Position numbers and translations under genes: made by a program. The notes under the pieces are model-generated. The model was not told the DNA's origin. It was given only the letters and a program-made list of their open reading frames with translations, and did not search any database. From positions 23,007,375-23,071,374 of the forward strand of contig NC_135019.1 in NCBI RefSeq assembly GCF_051020955.1: a stretch of DNA of 64,000 nt, read 5' to 3'. Each line of letters opens with the position of its first letter. The stretch's first letter is position 1. Source of the stretch: Megalopta genalis (lineage: Eukaryota > Arthropoda > Insecta > Hymenoptera > Halictidae). Positions 1-10,975 of this stretch are shown one piece after another.

Positions 1-364
1 TGGAACTCTGCATGTCGAAATGCTTGAAAATGCGAACGCAAATGAGGCAGAGCATATGTTAAATTGTACTAATCTCTATAACGGATAAGATTACCAAACG
101 TTCTTGCAAAAGATCGTGGAAGGTAGAAAGCGATCGGTGAGATGATCGTGGACTAGCTTAACTGAATCACGAGATGCCCGCGAATTCAGACCTTGCATGC
201 TAAATTCAGCAAACACGTGGGAATTTCTCTTAAAAAAACATATTCACGCGTGTATTATTATTCTAGAATTATTGTAAATGATTTGTAAAGCATTCTTAAC
301 CTGTAGACTACCGACAGTGTGTCAAATAAAGTCAATTATCCCTCGGGCAATTGGGGACAAAAAA
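1..364. other. Unannotated AT-rich sequence
   Basis: No reading frame, tandem repeat or paired inverted termini were seen here. The stretch ends at the left terminus of the fold-back element that follows. Confidence 0.5.
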
Positions 365-768
365 TACAGGGAATCCCAAAAATCACTCGCAATTAGGAAA
401 TAAGGGGTTCCTGAGGTCATTTGAAGTGACTTTTTTCTTAGCGAAAATGCAATTCGTGGCTTCGTTTACGAGTTATTAACGAAAAATACTGACCAATGAT
501 AAGCGAAGCTCGACTGGCGCGAGACGGCCGACGGACGAAGCTCAGTTCCGCTCATTTGCTCGGCCACCTCGCGCCAGCTGATCTCGTCTCTCATTGGTCA
601 CTGTTTTTCGTCAATAACTCGTAAACGAAGCCGCGGATTGCGTTTGCGCTAAGGAAAAGGTTACTTCAAATGTCCTCAGGAACCCCTCACTTCTCGGAAG
701 TAATATAATTTTAGGACATCCTTATCATTTTTAAGATCGATTGCGAGTGACTTTTGGGACACCCTGTA
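365..768. mobile_element. Fold-back MITE, family A, copy 1
   Basis: The sequence starts TACAGG and ends CCCTGTA, and its halves are inverted copies: CCCAAAAATCACTCGCAATT on the left answers ATTGCGAGTGACTTTTGGG on the right. Both arms carry the GGGGTTCCTGAGG motif, then a GACCAATGA block around a GC-rich centre near 495-600. Nearly the whole element could fold into one hairpin, with a loop around GCTCAGTTCCGCTCATTTG. A second copy at 14514-14871 has the same layout; this copy is 46 bp longer because of extra sequence in its right arm near 695-741. The flanks read TA, suggesting a TA target. No transposase frame is present, so it would be non-autonomous. The superfamily cannot be assigned from the sequence alone. 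Confidence 0.85.
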
Positions 769-852
769 TAAGGTTTATAAGGACAATTAATAAGACGTCT
801 CCGCTACTCGGCCACCACATTGCAAAGCAATAGGTCATTTGAAGGGAAAGGT

Positions 853-1592
853 GATGGATTTATCATGACATTTGTATCCGCACGTACCAGTGCTCGATAA
901 CTGTTTCACATTTAATCTATAAATCATTTCTCCAAAGAAAATTGCATGATAACAAGAGTAATAGAAAAGGTGTGTGCACAAGTTGAAACCACTGCTACAA
1001 AGTTACGTAGGCTGCAGTCAATGGTAGAGAAAACATGATGCATTTGTCGCGAAATTTGCATCTGCACGTACCAATGCTCAATAATTCTTCCATTATTAAC
1101 CTACAAATCATTTCTCAAAGAAAATACACACAACTTGGTCATCCAAGCTATAAAGTTCTACATGCCGCCGTTGAACGACATAGAAAATATGATACATTTG
1201 TCGCGAGATTCGCATCGGCACCTATCATAACTGTTACATTACTAATCTATAAATCATTTGCCAAAGAAAATACCACGCCAACGAAAACAACAGAGAAGGT
1301 GGCAGAGAACTTGGCAGCCATGTTACAAAGTTCTGCGTGTTGCCGCTCGATGATAGAGAAAAGTGATGCATTTGCGGCAAGATTTGCATCGGCATGCATC
1401 GATGCTCAATAACTGTGTCATAATTAATCTATAAATCAATTTCCAAAGCAAATACCATGCTAACGAGACTATCTGCAAAAGGTGTCCTTACAACTTGGCG
1501 TCCGTGTGCTACGGAGTTCTGCAGTTTAACTGCAGAGAAGACTGATGCATTTGTCGCGAGATTTGCATCGGCACGCATCAGCGCGCGGCAGC
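853..1592 (+). repeat. Satellite-like tandem array, unit about 155-184 bp
   Basis: Units begin at about 853, 1037, 1191, 1365 and 1544, the last truncated near 1592. Each opens with a version of GATGCATTTGTCGCGAGATT followed by GCATCGGCACGCATC, then AATCTATAAATCATTT and CAAAGAAAATACC further along. Spacings are 184, 154, 174 and 179 bp, so the array is diverged by small indels. A degenerate partial unit may precede it from about 805. Open frames here simply cross unit boundaries and are not genes. The unit length is nucleosome-scale, as in many satellites. Confidence 0.85.
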
Positions 1593-1977
1593 ACAAAAAA
1601 AATGGCAGGCGGTAATTTATGAATCCTCTAGCTGCGTTCATCGACATAGATAACAGGGTGAAAGATACTCGAGGAATTTAACGGACCTAATTAGCGGTCT
1701 CGGTTCCGAGAGTGCATAATGGATTCCAGGTGAATTCCATGTTGCTACGATTACGAAAGCAACCCGAACTCAGGGTCACCGATGAAGTAACGTCGATGCA
1801 CCGAGAGATTCAGGGTCGGCAGCACGCTGATCCCGATTCGTTTCGATGCGCCATGCCACCGCAAACGTGGCTAATAAAGGCACTCTCGTGCACGCGCGCG
1901 CGCGAGAGCGGGAGCGCACGCTTACGCGTATAATCTAGCGCGTGCACGCCGGAAGGGAGCAAAAACTGCGAGAACGC
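1593..1977. other. Unannotated, with a CG-alternating tract
   Basis: Moderate GC with a short alternating CG tract near 1892-1912. No supported gene or repeat. Confidence 0.4.
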
Positions 1978-2081
1978 TTTCAGAAGAGAAACGGAGAGGA
2001 AGCAACGGAGGGAAAGAGAACAAGAGAATGAGAAAGAGAAAAAGAGAGAAAGAGGGTGAGAGAGGGAGAGAGAGAGAGACC
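1978..2081. repeat. Purine-rich (GA/GAA) low-complexity tract
   Basis: About 100 bases are almost exclusively G and A on the plus strand, ending in a clean (GA)n run. It generates serine/leucine-rich open frames on the minus strand that should not be read as coding. Confidence 0.85.
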
Positions 2082-2792
2082 GTAGCGAAACGCCGTTTGT
2101 TCGGTTCTTTTCAATCGCCGGGCGTGGTAGCGGCGTTAATGGGACACGCGCAGCCATTCACGCGTGAATTATGAAAATTGACTATACGGGGGAGCAGTTT
2201 GCTGAGCGACAGCCCCGTGAACAGGGACCAGCGGGGTCGTTCATGGAGATATTTCCCGAGAACCGTGCAGAATTCCCATGAAATTGACAAAGGCGATTCG
2301 CTAACCCGAAAATCCTGATTTTTTGGGGGCAGGCAGCGTCAATCGAAGTGTCAGGATACTTTCCTTTTATTGCTACCGTTTGATTCTCGAGGGGAAAGCG
2401 CATTCTAACAGCTTATTCGTGTTTTCTTATTTTCCCGCATATGGCGAATACTGGGCGGAAATGCGCGGGGAGTAATAGCGGCTTTTTATGGTCTGTAAAA
2501 CCCTTGTCGTAATATTTTCTTCAGAATTACAACAGTTAGAACTTTTTCGATTGTAATAGTTTCTTCGAAGAAGACAATTTATGTTTATTGTGCAGCCAGA
2601 TTTGCATGAATGCTTAACACGTTACCTACCGAAAATTAACCACAAATCCAAAACATCAAAATAATGTAACCCCCCAACGCAGGCGGCATATACAGAAATC
2701 TAATTGTGTCCAAAACAATTTATTGCAATTATATCATATAATAATAAATAATACCTTATAATTTTTTATTAATGTATTTATATGATAATAAG
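2082..2792. other. Unannotated, no supported feature
   Basis: Mixed GC then AT-rich sequence. A TTAACACGTTACCTACCG motif near 2613 resembles the TTAA-type transposon ends found elsewhere in the window, but no matching opposite end was found. Confidence 0.4.
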
Positions 2793-2951
2793 GTTATGTT
2801 AATGTTGTAAAATTATTGTCATAATGTAAGTATTATAAAATTGATGTCATAATGTTAATATTATAAAATTGGTGCCGTAATGTTAATTTTATAAAATTAA
2901 TGTCATAACGTTAATATTGTAAAATTAATAATATGGCGTTAATATTATTAA
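2793..2951 (+). repeat. AT-rich minisatellite, unit about 28 bp
   Basis: About 5.5 units of the type GTCATAATGTTAATATTATA plus AAATTGAT, at 2819, 2846, 2874, 2902 and 2931, with 27-29-bp spacing and a few substitutions per unit. Confidence 0.85.
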
Positions 2952-4789
2952 GATTACAACATTATTTTCGTATCAATGTATGAAAAATACACATCTTATC
3001 AATGAAACTGACACAGAGAGTTAAAAATTAGTGGACGGTATTTGAATTCTTTTGCATTTAGGACATCCTAGAACAATTTAATTTGGTTGAATATATTACA
3101 GTAAATATGAATTTTGGAATTTAGTCAAGAGTTACTGTCAACCATATGTGACTACGAAATTCTATTTAATATTTATTTAAAAATTCTTAATTATTCTTTT
3201 CGTATTTTCTTATATACCTATATATTATATCGGATTGCAATGGAATGAATCTTTGGTGAACAATATATTTTTGTTCAATGCAATTCATGTTTCATAATAT
3301 GCAACTTATTGTACTTCTAAAACTTGAGATTTAGACTAAATTTATATTGTTTACGGAAACTGTTAGAATACCAAGATACACAGTTTATTATCTGGATAGC
3401 TAGTAAAATTATACAAATGAAAGATGAACATGATATATGTATATCATAATGATTTATCTTGAGCGATAGCTTTGCTGTTTGCGCCGACGATGCTGTGTTA
3501 CATGCTGTTCATTATCACTGTCAGTGATACGTATCTATTCAATTTCTTCCTCTAAGGAATTTAAGCATTTATGATATTTACCTTCCGCCGACCTGTTTTT
3601 CGTTTATATAAAATTTCAGTAACGCAATGGCAAATAGTCTTCGTCCATGTTTTCTCGTCGCGAAACACCATCGCTACGTCATCAAACTGTGATCTCGTGC
3701 AATCGTGCCGGCGATATGACCCACTTCCGGTCAAACATGAAGTACAAATCGTGCATACGTTTGACAACTCTGTAATTATTACATCTCCGTTCAAGTTCGC
3801 TGGGAACGAACCGGGTGAGCAATTTTTCGTCTCAAGTAGAAAGTGTACAAAGAAAGTGCAATTGCAATTGACGTAAATGCAATTTGTGTTTATAATTGCT
3901 CGACGTATTTTATCATTCATCCGACTGTCGCCATTTTTATTCTGTTTATAGTATTAAAATTAAACTTTCGTTATTCTTATTTTCCATTGCGAATTTTCAA
4001 TAACTTGTTCACTTTCACAATTTCTTATCTCTATCGTTTAATATTTACAACGATTAAGGTTTAACCAATAACGAGAAATTTTCGACAAACTGAGCATTCT
4101 TAATGAAAAACGAACAAACTTTTCATGTATTTATAATACAAAAAGCTAGGTGAAATTGGAAACAATAAAAGCACCAAGATCGCACCATTTACAATTTTTT
4201 AGAACTGCCAAAGGATGAAAATAGTTTTGATTTAACCGGTATTTGTTGCAACTGCTGCAGAACATCCTCATTTCCCATAAAACTCCACAGTCTAGAAAGC
4301 CTCGAAACAAAAGGATAGATTGAACGCGCGGTTGTCCTCCGCAGAAGAAGGAAACAGTGCATCAAATATTTATCGGCACTTCATCCGAAACTTTTCGCGC
4401 AGAGAAAGTGCAAGGGTCAAAACAGCAAGTAAGCAAAAGTTTGGCAAGCAAGCCGGAAAGAAATAAGTTTACAGGTTTCTAGAATGTGGAGGAACGTGCC
4501 CAATCGACCGATGCCGGCAGATATGTATATCAAAGAAAAGGCAAGTTGGCAGAAGAATGGCACTCGAGTTCTACCATCCCTTTATCTCTTTCGTAGGAAA
4601 GATGCTGAATTTCTGATATAAGACACTTTTACGATCAAAGATACACACGGGGTGTGAAAGAGCTAAGGCTTGATCTATTTTTCCCTTACTTTTATCTATC
4701 TCTCGCGTACACTTCAATAACAAGTGTTGGGAATTCTGTGTTACATCAGCAACTGCCATAAGCCAACTTTGTACTTCCTTGAAAAAATA
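2952..4789. other. Unannotated AT-rich region
   Basis: No convincing gene, repeat pair or inverted termini. GC rises modestly around 3590-3840 and 4310-4560. Short frames on both strands at 3561-3920 overlap each other, typical of chance. Confidence 0.4.
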
Positions 4790-6132
4790 TACAGGGTGTT
4801 GCAACATCGGCGGTACAAACGATTTTGCATGAAAAAAACAAATCGAAAGTAAAGGATAAAATTTGTTCAGTGAAGGCGTCGTTGTCGCGAAAATCGAGTT
4901 TGAATATTCAGCATTTTCAATGATTTTTGCATTAATAAAGTAAGTTTGTAACTAAATTACGTATCTTATTTTCGTTTAAATCCATAGACAGAAATGAGTA
5001 ACACAGTACATCACGATACTACTTATATATTGGTAGTCACAGACCAAATTGATAAATTCTACTTTTTGGAATATTTTAAATTTAAGTGTCAAAGCACTTA
5101 GTTCAGTTATAACCTTTTTTATCTATAATAAATTTCCCAAATAATACAGATTAACACCGATAAACAACAAAATTTTTTTGGTCATCGAATAATAAATAAT
5201 TTATCTCAGAAGCCGTTCTGATTAACTCCGTACTCTAATGTGAATCGTTATTTACATAGAAAATGTAAAATAATGAACTTTTTAATAAAAAATATAATTT
5301 GAAGACTGGTTTTGATGTTATTACTTCTTTTTCACTTGTCAAATAAATTAACACCCTTAGTCACGCAAAAGTTGTGACATTAATAACAATTACACCAAGG
5401 CTATTCTATCTTATTCATTCTACATGTCTTTATATGAAAGCTACATCTGTATTTATGCATCATACAATGTTCATTTCAATTTTTATTTTAAAGGGAATTT
5501 TGAAAAACAATTTATATTATTTCATCCCATTTCTCCACTTTCTGTTTTATGGAGTTAATCGATTTTGCGAGTGAGCGGCTCATTTATAAGCGACATATGA
5601 CTTCTATCGAGATTCATCCATCAAAAACAGGGCTCGGATTTAACCGGTATGCAACATTCGGATCGCGAAGGCTACACCTCCTGACTTCCGTCGCGCGTCT
5701 CGCTCCTCATGGTCGCCTTTATCGTCACGGAACACCTCAGGCATATGTGCCTGTCGCTTTATATGTGTATGATCATTTCTGTGATCATAGAGGAACGAGA
5801 TATATTATTCTAAAACATAGTTACAGTCAATAACGAAAAAATTCGAACACCTTTTAAAATGGAATAACTTTTTTAGTACTGGACTAAACGACTTGAATAC
5901 TTTTTTAGATTATAAAGGGACCAGCCTATTAGACCATAATTTTTTTTAAAATTTTGCTATTGTTTGGAATGACAGAAAAAAAATAAAAAAATTTATATTT
6001 GAATATTCAAAGTAGATTTTCTCAACGATATCTCAAATGAAAAAATGTTATCCCTTAATTTTGATTTGGTGTGTTTTTTCGTGTAGAATCAGCTCCTTCT
6101 CGGTTGTACCACCGATGCTGGGACATCCTGTA
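4790..6132. mobile_element. 1.34-kb element with about 135-bp terminal inverted repeats (family E)
   Basis: The left end (TACAGGGTGTTGCAACATCG, then GCGGTACAA) is answered by an inverted right end (CCACCGATGCTGGGACATCC, then TGTA). Similarity continues inward for about 135 bp: ATGAAAAAAACAAATCGAAA on the left against the inverted TTGATTTGGTGTGTTTTTTCG on the right, and TTTGAATATTCA at both inner edges (4900-4914 and 5998-6009). The interior is AT-rich with no transposase-like frame, so this looks like a deletion derivative or large MITE. A fragment of another family (D) sits inside the right half. Confidence 0.75.
5824..5996 (+). mobile_element. Family D (Tc1/mariner-like) fragment, left end
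   Basis: Starts TA-CAGTCAATAACG and continues ATTCGAACACCTTTTAAAA, ACTGGACTAAACGACTTGAA and GGGACCAG, all matching the left half of the fuller copy at 36639-37377. It stops where the right arm of the enclosing element begins. Confidence 0.75.
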
Positions 6133-6186
6133 TATGAAAATTCCATACGACTCGATTATGCTCTCCAATAATTGGAAACGTCTACT

Positions 6187-6433
6187 TTAACCCTTTGCAC
6201 TCGAGTGGTGACTCAGAGACACCATTAAAATTTGTTACATCACGTTTTAAGATAATTCTTATATTAACAAAGTTTAGATTTAAAAAATTGTTAAGAGTGT
6301 AACTGTTGTGTGAGTGCCAAGAGTCAATTTCATATGCATAAAATGCATTTTATCATATAAAATAAAAAATACTATAAATGAGAAAAATGATTTTATATTT
6401 ACAGTTAAAATAGCTTCGAGTGCAAAGGGTTAA
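6187..6433 (+). mobile_element. piggyBac-like MITE, family P2, copy 1
   Basis: Flanked on both sides by TTAA (6187-6190 and 6430-6433). Termini are inverted: CCCTTTGCACTCGAG at the left and CTTCGAGTGCAAAGGG at the right. A second copy at 10729-10975 has exactly the same overall length (247 bp) and related internal sequence after the left end. TTAA duplication with CCY-type ends is diagnostic of the piggyBac superfamily. There is no coding capacity. Confidence 0.9.
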
Positions 6434-7430
6434 TATTTACTGTTTCGATATTAAATAAATAATGCATTTAAGAATTCAGAATAATACCGCACACACGACT
6501 ATTACAATCTTATCACTTGTCACAGTATTGAAAGCCACTTGATATTCAATTGCATAACTATTTGTTAATATTATATAAATAATAGGTACAAATAAATATT
6601 AGATAGTATACAAAGTGATGTAGAAGATTTAGTTGATTCTAAAATTACATAATTTGTGTATTGATATCCGTTCATGTTGTCCAAGCAATTGTAATTTCGT
6701 TTATCAGAGAAAAGTGTCGTGTGTCTTTTTATTATAAAAAGAAATTGAAAATGCTATCGTTAAATTATACGTTTTCCTGTGTTCGAAAAATCTGCACGTG
6801 CCATAAGTGAAAAAGGTCCGCAATTTAGTTATTGGTTATGGGTGCGTCAATGAATCCATTTCATTCTTGTTGAAAGCAATATTTACGTTTAAAGAAACAA
6901 CGTTGTCAAAAACAACAATGGATCATTAATTCGGTACTGTTGGTATTTTATGTACCTGTTGAAAAACCACATAACGAAGACACTAAAACGGCAGTAATTT
7001 GAATAAAAATTCTGAAACGGGACAATTAAAAACTAATTTTATACGAAGAAGAATCACTTAGCTTTATTGCATCGACATTGTATAGGAGCTGTGAGAGCTT
7101 TCCGTATCAGTCGGGAATAACACAGCGATCGTAATCGAGCGAGGTTTTGTCGAAACGATTGTCTGCCCTCTTAGTCACCGAACGAATAGCGAAACCAATT
7201 AGTTCGATCCGTTTCGCCCGGGAAAAGGGAGCGATGGAAAGAAATAAACATAGGGGTTTGTGTGGGTGACCGGCGCCATTAAATTTTCTGGAAATTTTCA
7301 GCTCGCTGAGAGCGAGCTGTAAATTGTCTCGTAACGAATCACCCGATCGAATGATGGTCGTACAATCCACCACAACTAAAATACTTCTTTTTATTGCCAC
7401 CATTCTCCTCCGTCCGCGTGGTCTCCCCCT

Positions 7431-7431
<1 letters not shown>
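6434..7431. other. Unannotated region
   Basis: AT-rich to about 7080, then moderately GC-rich to the CT microsatellite. No gene or paired termini seen. Confidence 0.4.
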
Positions 7432-7495
<64 letters not shown>

Positions 7496-7502
7496 TCTCT
7501 CG
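7432..7502 (+). repeat. (CT)n microsatellite
   Basis: An almost uninterrupted CT repeat of about 70 bases with one CTGT interruption near 7481. It produces a leucine/serine repeat frame that is not a gene. Confidence 0.97.
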
Positions 7503-9290
7503 GTCTAGCGTTTAAACAGCCGTAAATTTGTTGGTTGGTCGTTGATTACTTTGTCATTAACGATCCAGCACGTGATCACGCTTTATCACATCACGGTCAC
7601 TTTAATCTTCGATGTCGTCTCGTTGGTAGCTACAGTTTTTTCGACCTGTACCGACGTTGAAGAATTTTCCCAAATTTTATCATTCGCGCGATTCTTAACT
7701 TATAAGTGAGATCGGAAAAATATACAAAGAATTTATCACCAATAGGAATGAAATAAAATGATATCGTCCTAATGATGGAATATTTCATCTGTATAAGAAC
7801 TATTAGGTAAACTTGATTCAGTATCCATTAAAAAGTTACAAATTTGAGGATAATATTTTAAAAGTGTAAGTTAGAGCGTAAGTTAAAGAGGAAATAATTT
7901 TTAAAAATACATTCAGGTGTAGTTCAATACCCTAGACAAATTTCTACACGCTATATTCAACATTGTTTATCTCATACAGATTTTTCAAGCATTTATCATA
8001 CTCATTTATGGGATTATCTATGATAATGATAAAATACTGGAACGTTTGAAGGACAAAAAGTCATATTGAAAAATTATGTTGGAAGATGATTTCATAAATA
8101 ATCTTATACATTTTATGAATGGTTTCTTTTTAGACGGTCTTACAAAAAGTTGCGTTTGTCATAGTTGCATCGCTGTATACATTTGTTTATAAAATTAGAT
8201 ACAATTAACAATGTGTTAACTGTACACTATCTACTTTTGCTACAACAAATTTAAAACGAATTCCTGTGTAGTACAATTAAATGTGTTCCTCTAAATAAAA
8301 TATTTTACGCAAAATTAATGTCGTACTCAGTCTCATAGAGTGCACGTTGTACTTTCAAGGTCAAAAGACTGAAAAGAAACAGCATCCACGGCAGAACGCG
8401 ACTACGTATGGCACCGTTCATGTTTTACATAGGTCCTTTATCCCAGCCGGCCGGTGTCCACCAATTTCTGAGGTGGAACCTGGCAGAAAAACACCGATGA
8501 GAGACTTTCCGCGTGCGTCACGTGCAATTAGATCCGGTTCCTGGCCGGTTGAGCGTGCGTATACGAGCGTCGGAATTGATTACCCGACGGTACGTATGTA
8601 TCTCGTTTAATTTCGAGTCCACCTTGAAGTCTCTGCGGACACGGGAGACCCACGGCACTTTAATACCTTCATTCCGGTCGGCTAAGGTCGACCACCGGCA
8701 ATCCCGGATGCTTCGATAAGCCGGCGAAAATTCCCTTTTCCAATCCATCGGCACGTAGGGGAAGCTGGAAGAGAGAGATCGACAGAGAGAGGAGCAGTGA
8801 GAGAGAGACAGAGAGAGAGACCAGCGAGATCTTCGAGGGGCATGGCGCTTTGAAGTTACGCCAATGGGCCGATCGAGGGGAATTTGGATGCACCACGGTC
8901 AAGGTAAGAGGGTCAGCAAGGTGCATGTGTGCGAAAATAAACAAAACCGACGTACGCCACCGTTCCTGGGCAACGGGGCCCATTGTGCCGGCGCTCAGGT
9001 GAATCACGAGCCGAATGTGTATTTTTAAACCGTTTGAACCCTTCGCCTCTGCCTTTTTTAGCTGTTTGGGATCCCGACTTTTTACGCTGTTCCTGCTGCG
9101 AAGGGACAACGTGTTTTCGCCTCGACGTGAAAGATTAACCACGCGGCGCCCGGCTCCGATTTCCGAACTATATTTGTGTTATTGGGAACCGTAGCCACAA
9201 TCTTGATGCTTGGGTCTTTCAAGATTCTTTTTTCAACTCCCTATCTTTTGATACCTTATTAGAGTCGTTTATGCTCGTCGTAGCTTTGAT
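7503..9290. other. Unannotated region with a GC-rich block and GA-rich tract
   Basis: AT-rich from 7650 to 8340, then a GC-richer block at 8380-9160 containing a GA-rich tract at about 8768-8821. Overlapping short frames on both strands in the GC-rich block show no recognisable domain. Confidence 0.4.
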
Positions 9291-9640
9291 CATTTTCCGT
9301 AGCTTCACTGTTGATCTACGCTGAAAAGTTCTACGAAGTTGAAGCAGTTTAGATGACGATGACGAAACTGCAGGATTATTTTTTGTTTTTGTTATTGTTA
9401 TTGTTATATAATTTTAATAATTTTCTATAGATTGACTGTTGATCTACTCCGAGAATGTGTGTGTGTGTGTGTTCTACGAAGTAAAATTAATTAGGGCAAC
9501 GAAAGAGAAACTTCAGAGCGGAAGTTATATATTCTGATCGCAGTGCTCATCGTTTTCTGCAATTCGATTGCCGAACTACCCTAAAAAGTAATACAAAATG
9601 GGAGTAGTTCAGATGACGACTGCGAAACTGCAGAGGTAGT
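9291..9640 (+). repeat. Degenerate tandem array, unit about 129 bp
   Basis: Three diverged units begin near 9291, 9419 and 9549. Shared landmarks are a TTTTCYRYAG start, a GATTGACTGTTGATCTAC-like segment, TTCTACGAAGT and AGATGACGAYGRCGAAACTGCA. A fourth, isolated unit begins near 9959 (ATTATTTTCTGCAGATTGACC). A (GT)n run at 9458-9471 lies within unit 2. Divergence suggests an old duplication. Confidence 0.65.
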
Positions 9641-10150
9641 TGATTAAAAACGTTGAAACGGCGAATCTTTATACAGATGTCTTTCGCATTAATTTCATAA
9701 AGCAGGAAGTAAATGACTCCCTTTCGTAAACCCTGTACGGTTTATGGTGTTTCCTCCATTTGATTCCAGAATTTGCTATGACATTGTGTAATTCGATCGT
9801 GTTCTCCTTTTAATGTCTTTACAATTTTGTTTTTGATCTAGTTACTTTTGTCAAAAATGATAAAATATGCAGTCGTTTCGTGAATATAATGTAAATAAAT
9901 AAATAATAGGTGCAAGAGTCAGTGTGGAGTGTACCTCCACATGGAACTACAAAAAGTCAATTATTTTCTGCAGATTGACCATCAAACCATTTCAAACAGT
10001 TCTACAACTAAAAATGGTCTGCATCAATTTTGCATAATGGGGAACAAATAGTTTCTTTTATCATTTTTATAAATTCAATGCATTCTATCGATATTCTTAA
10101 ATTATTTCAAGGATCTTTTATGCAACTAATTTTGGGGGACCCTGTAAAGG
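9641..10150. other. Unannotated region
   Basis: Contains the isolated fourth unit of the preceding array at 9959-10040 and otherwise no supported feature. Confidence 0.4.
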
Positions 10151-10440
10151 TTAACCCTAGAAAGATAACCATATGACAACGTACGTAAAAGATAACCATA
10201 CGCTTCAGAGGCGCATGCTTTTCTAAGGCGTCAATTTTATACTAACAATGGATATTTATTTAAGTTAATCTAGTCATTTTAAAGGTTTGGCATTATTGTA
10301 AAAATAAAATGCATTTATATTATATTTTTTTATATTTTAAGTAATTTTAAACTTAAATCACTAGACCTCTATGAAAAATTAACAAAAATCAACAGTCTTC
10401 GTAGGCGCCTCTGCGACGTAGGTTATCTTTCTCGGGTTAA
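10151..10440. mobile_element. piggyBac MITE with near-canonical ends (P1)
   Basis: Bounded by TTAA at 10151-10154 and 10437-10440. The left end reads CCCTAGAAAGATAACC; the inverted right end reads CCCGAGAAAGATAACC. The CCCTAGAAAGATA terminus is the hallmark of the piggyBac family proper, and the subterminal ACGTACGTAAAAGATAACCA block also resembles the canonical 3' end, where GATAAYCAT is repeated. At 290 bp it has no transposase and would need one supplied in trans. The interior is AT-rich. Confidence 0.93.
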
Positions 10441-10728
10441 TGAGCCTGTGAAGCAGAATATTTTGTGTTTGCATAAAGAATCATGGATCGTAATTCAGAC
10501 TTATACTCTTTAGAGCAACGTTATGCATACGTAATATTAGAAAGTCGAATTCTCATTTCATCTCAGATCCAAAGAGAATTTCACCATATTCAGAAACATA
10601 GAACAACTTATGGATATCATACTGGGCTCAATCGAGTTTTCTTTATTGTAAATAGTGTGCGCTCTTCTGTTGACTTTTTCAATCATCCACTACACTCTTT
10701 TGAAGACAGAATTTAAGACGTATTACTC
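10441..10728. other. Unannotated spacer between two TTAA elements
   Basis: A 77-codon frame at 10483-10716 shows no recognisable domain. Confidence 0.4.
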
Positions 10729-10975
10729 TTAATCCTTTGCCCGGCAATATAGTGTCAGACTCGTTGTGAAAATTTGGAACATGATCTATTAAATATAGAT
10801 GTTATTCAAGAGTGTTAAATCGAAATAAAATTCTACCGTTCTCTATGATCAATATTTAAACATTAGATTAAAAGTTGTCAAACGGTAAATATAATTTATC
10901 TGTCTCGCGTAAGAATTGTCACGAACAAATGTTAATCAATGTAGCTGTGAAAAAAGTCGTAGTGCAAATGGTTAA
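10729..10975 (+). mobile_element. piggyBac-like MITE, family P2, copy 2
   Basis: TTAA at 10729-10732 and 10972-10975. The left end TCCTTTGCCCGGCAA and inverted right end CCATTTGCACTACGA are diverged versions of the ends of the 6187 copy. Both copies are 247 bp and share a GTGAAAATTTGGAACAT-like segment near the left end. Substitutions indicate an older insertion than copy 1, or loss of constraint. Confidence 0.8.

Noticed and set aside
1035..1412. 125-codon frame
   Set aside because: It crosses units of the tandem array and repeats the same nucleotide sequence in changing phases.
2606..2640. TTAACACGTTACCTACCG as a piggyBac-like end; likewise motifs near 24270, 32509 and 41387
   Set aside because: No inverted partner with TTAA within about 1.5 kb, so boundaries cannot be supported.
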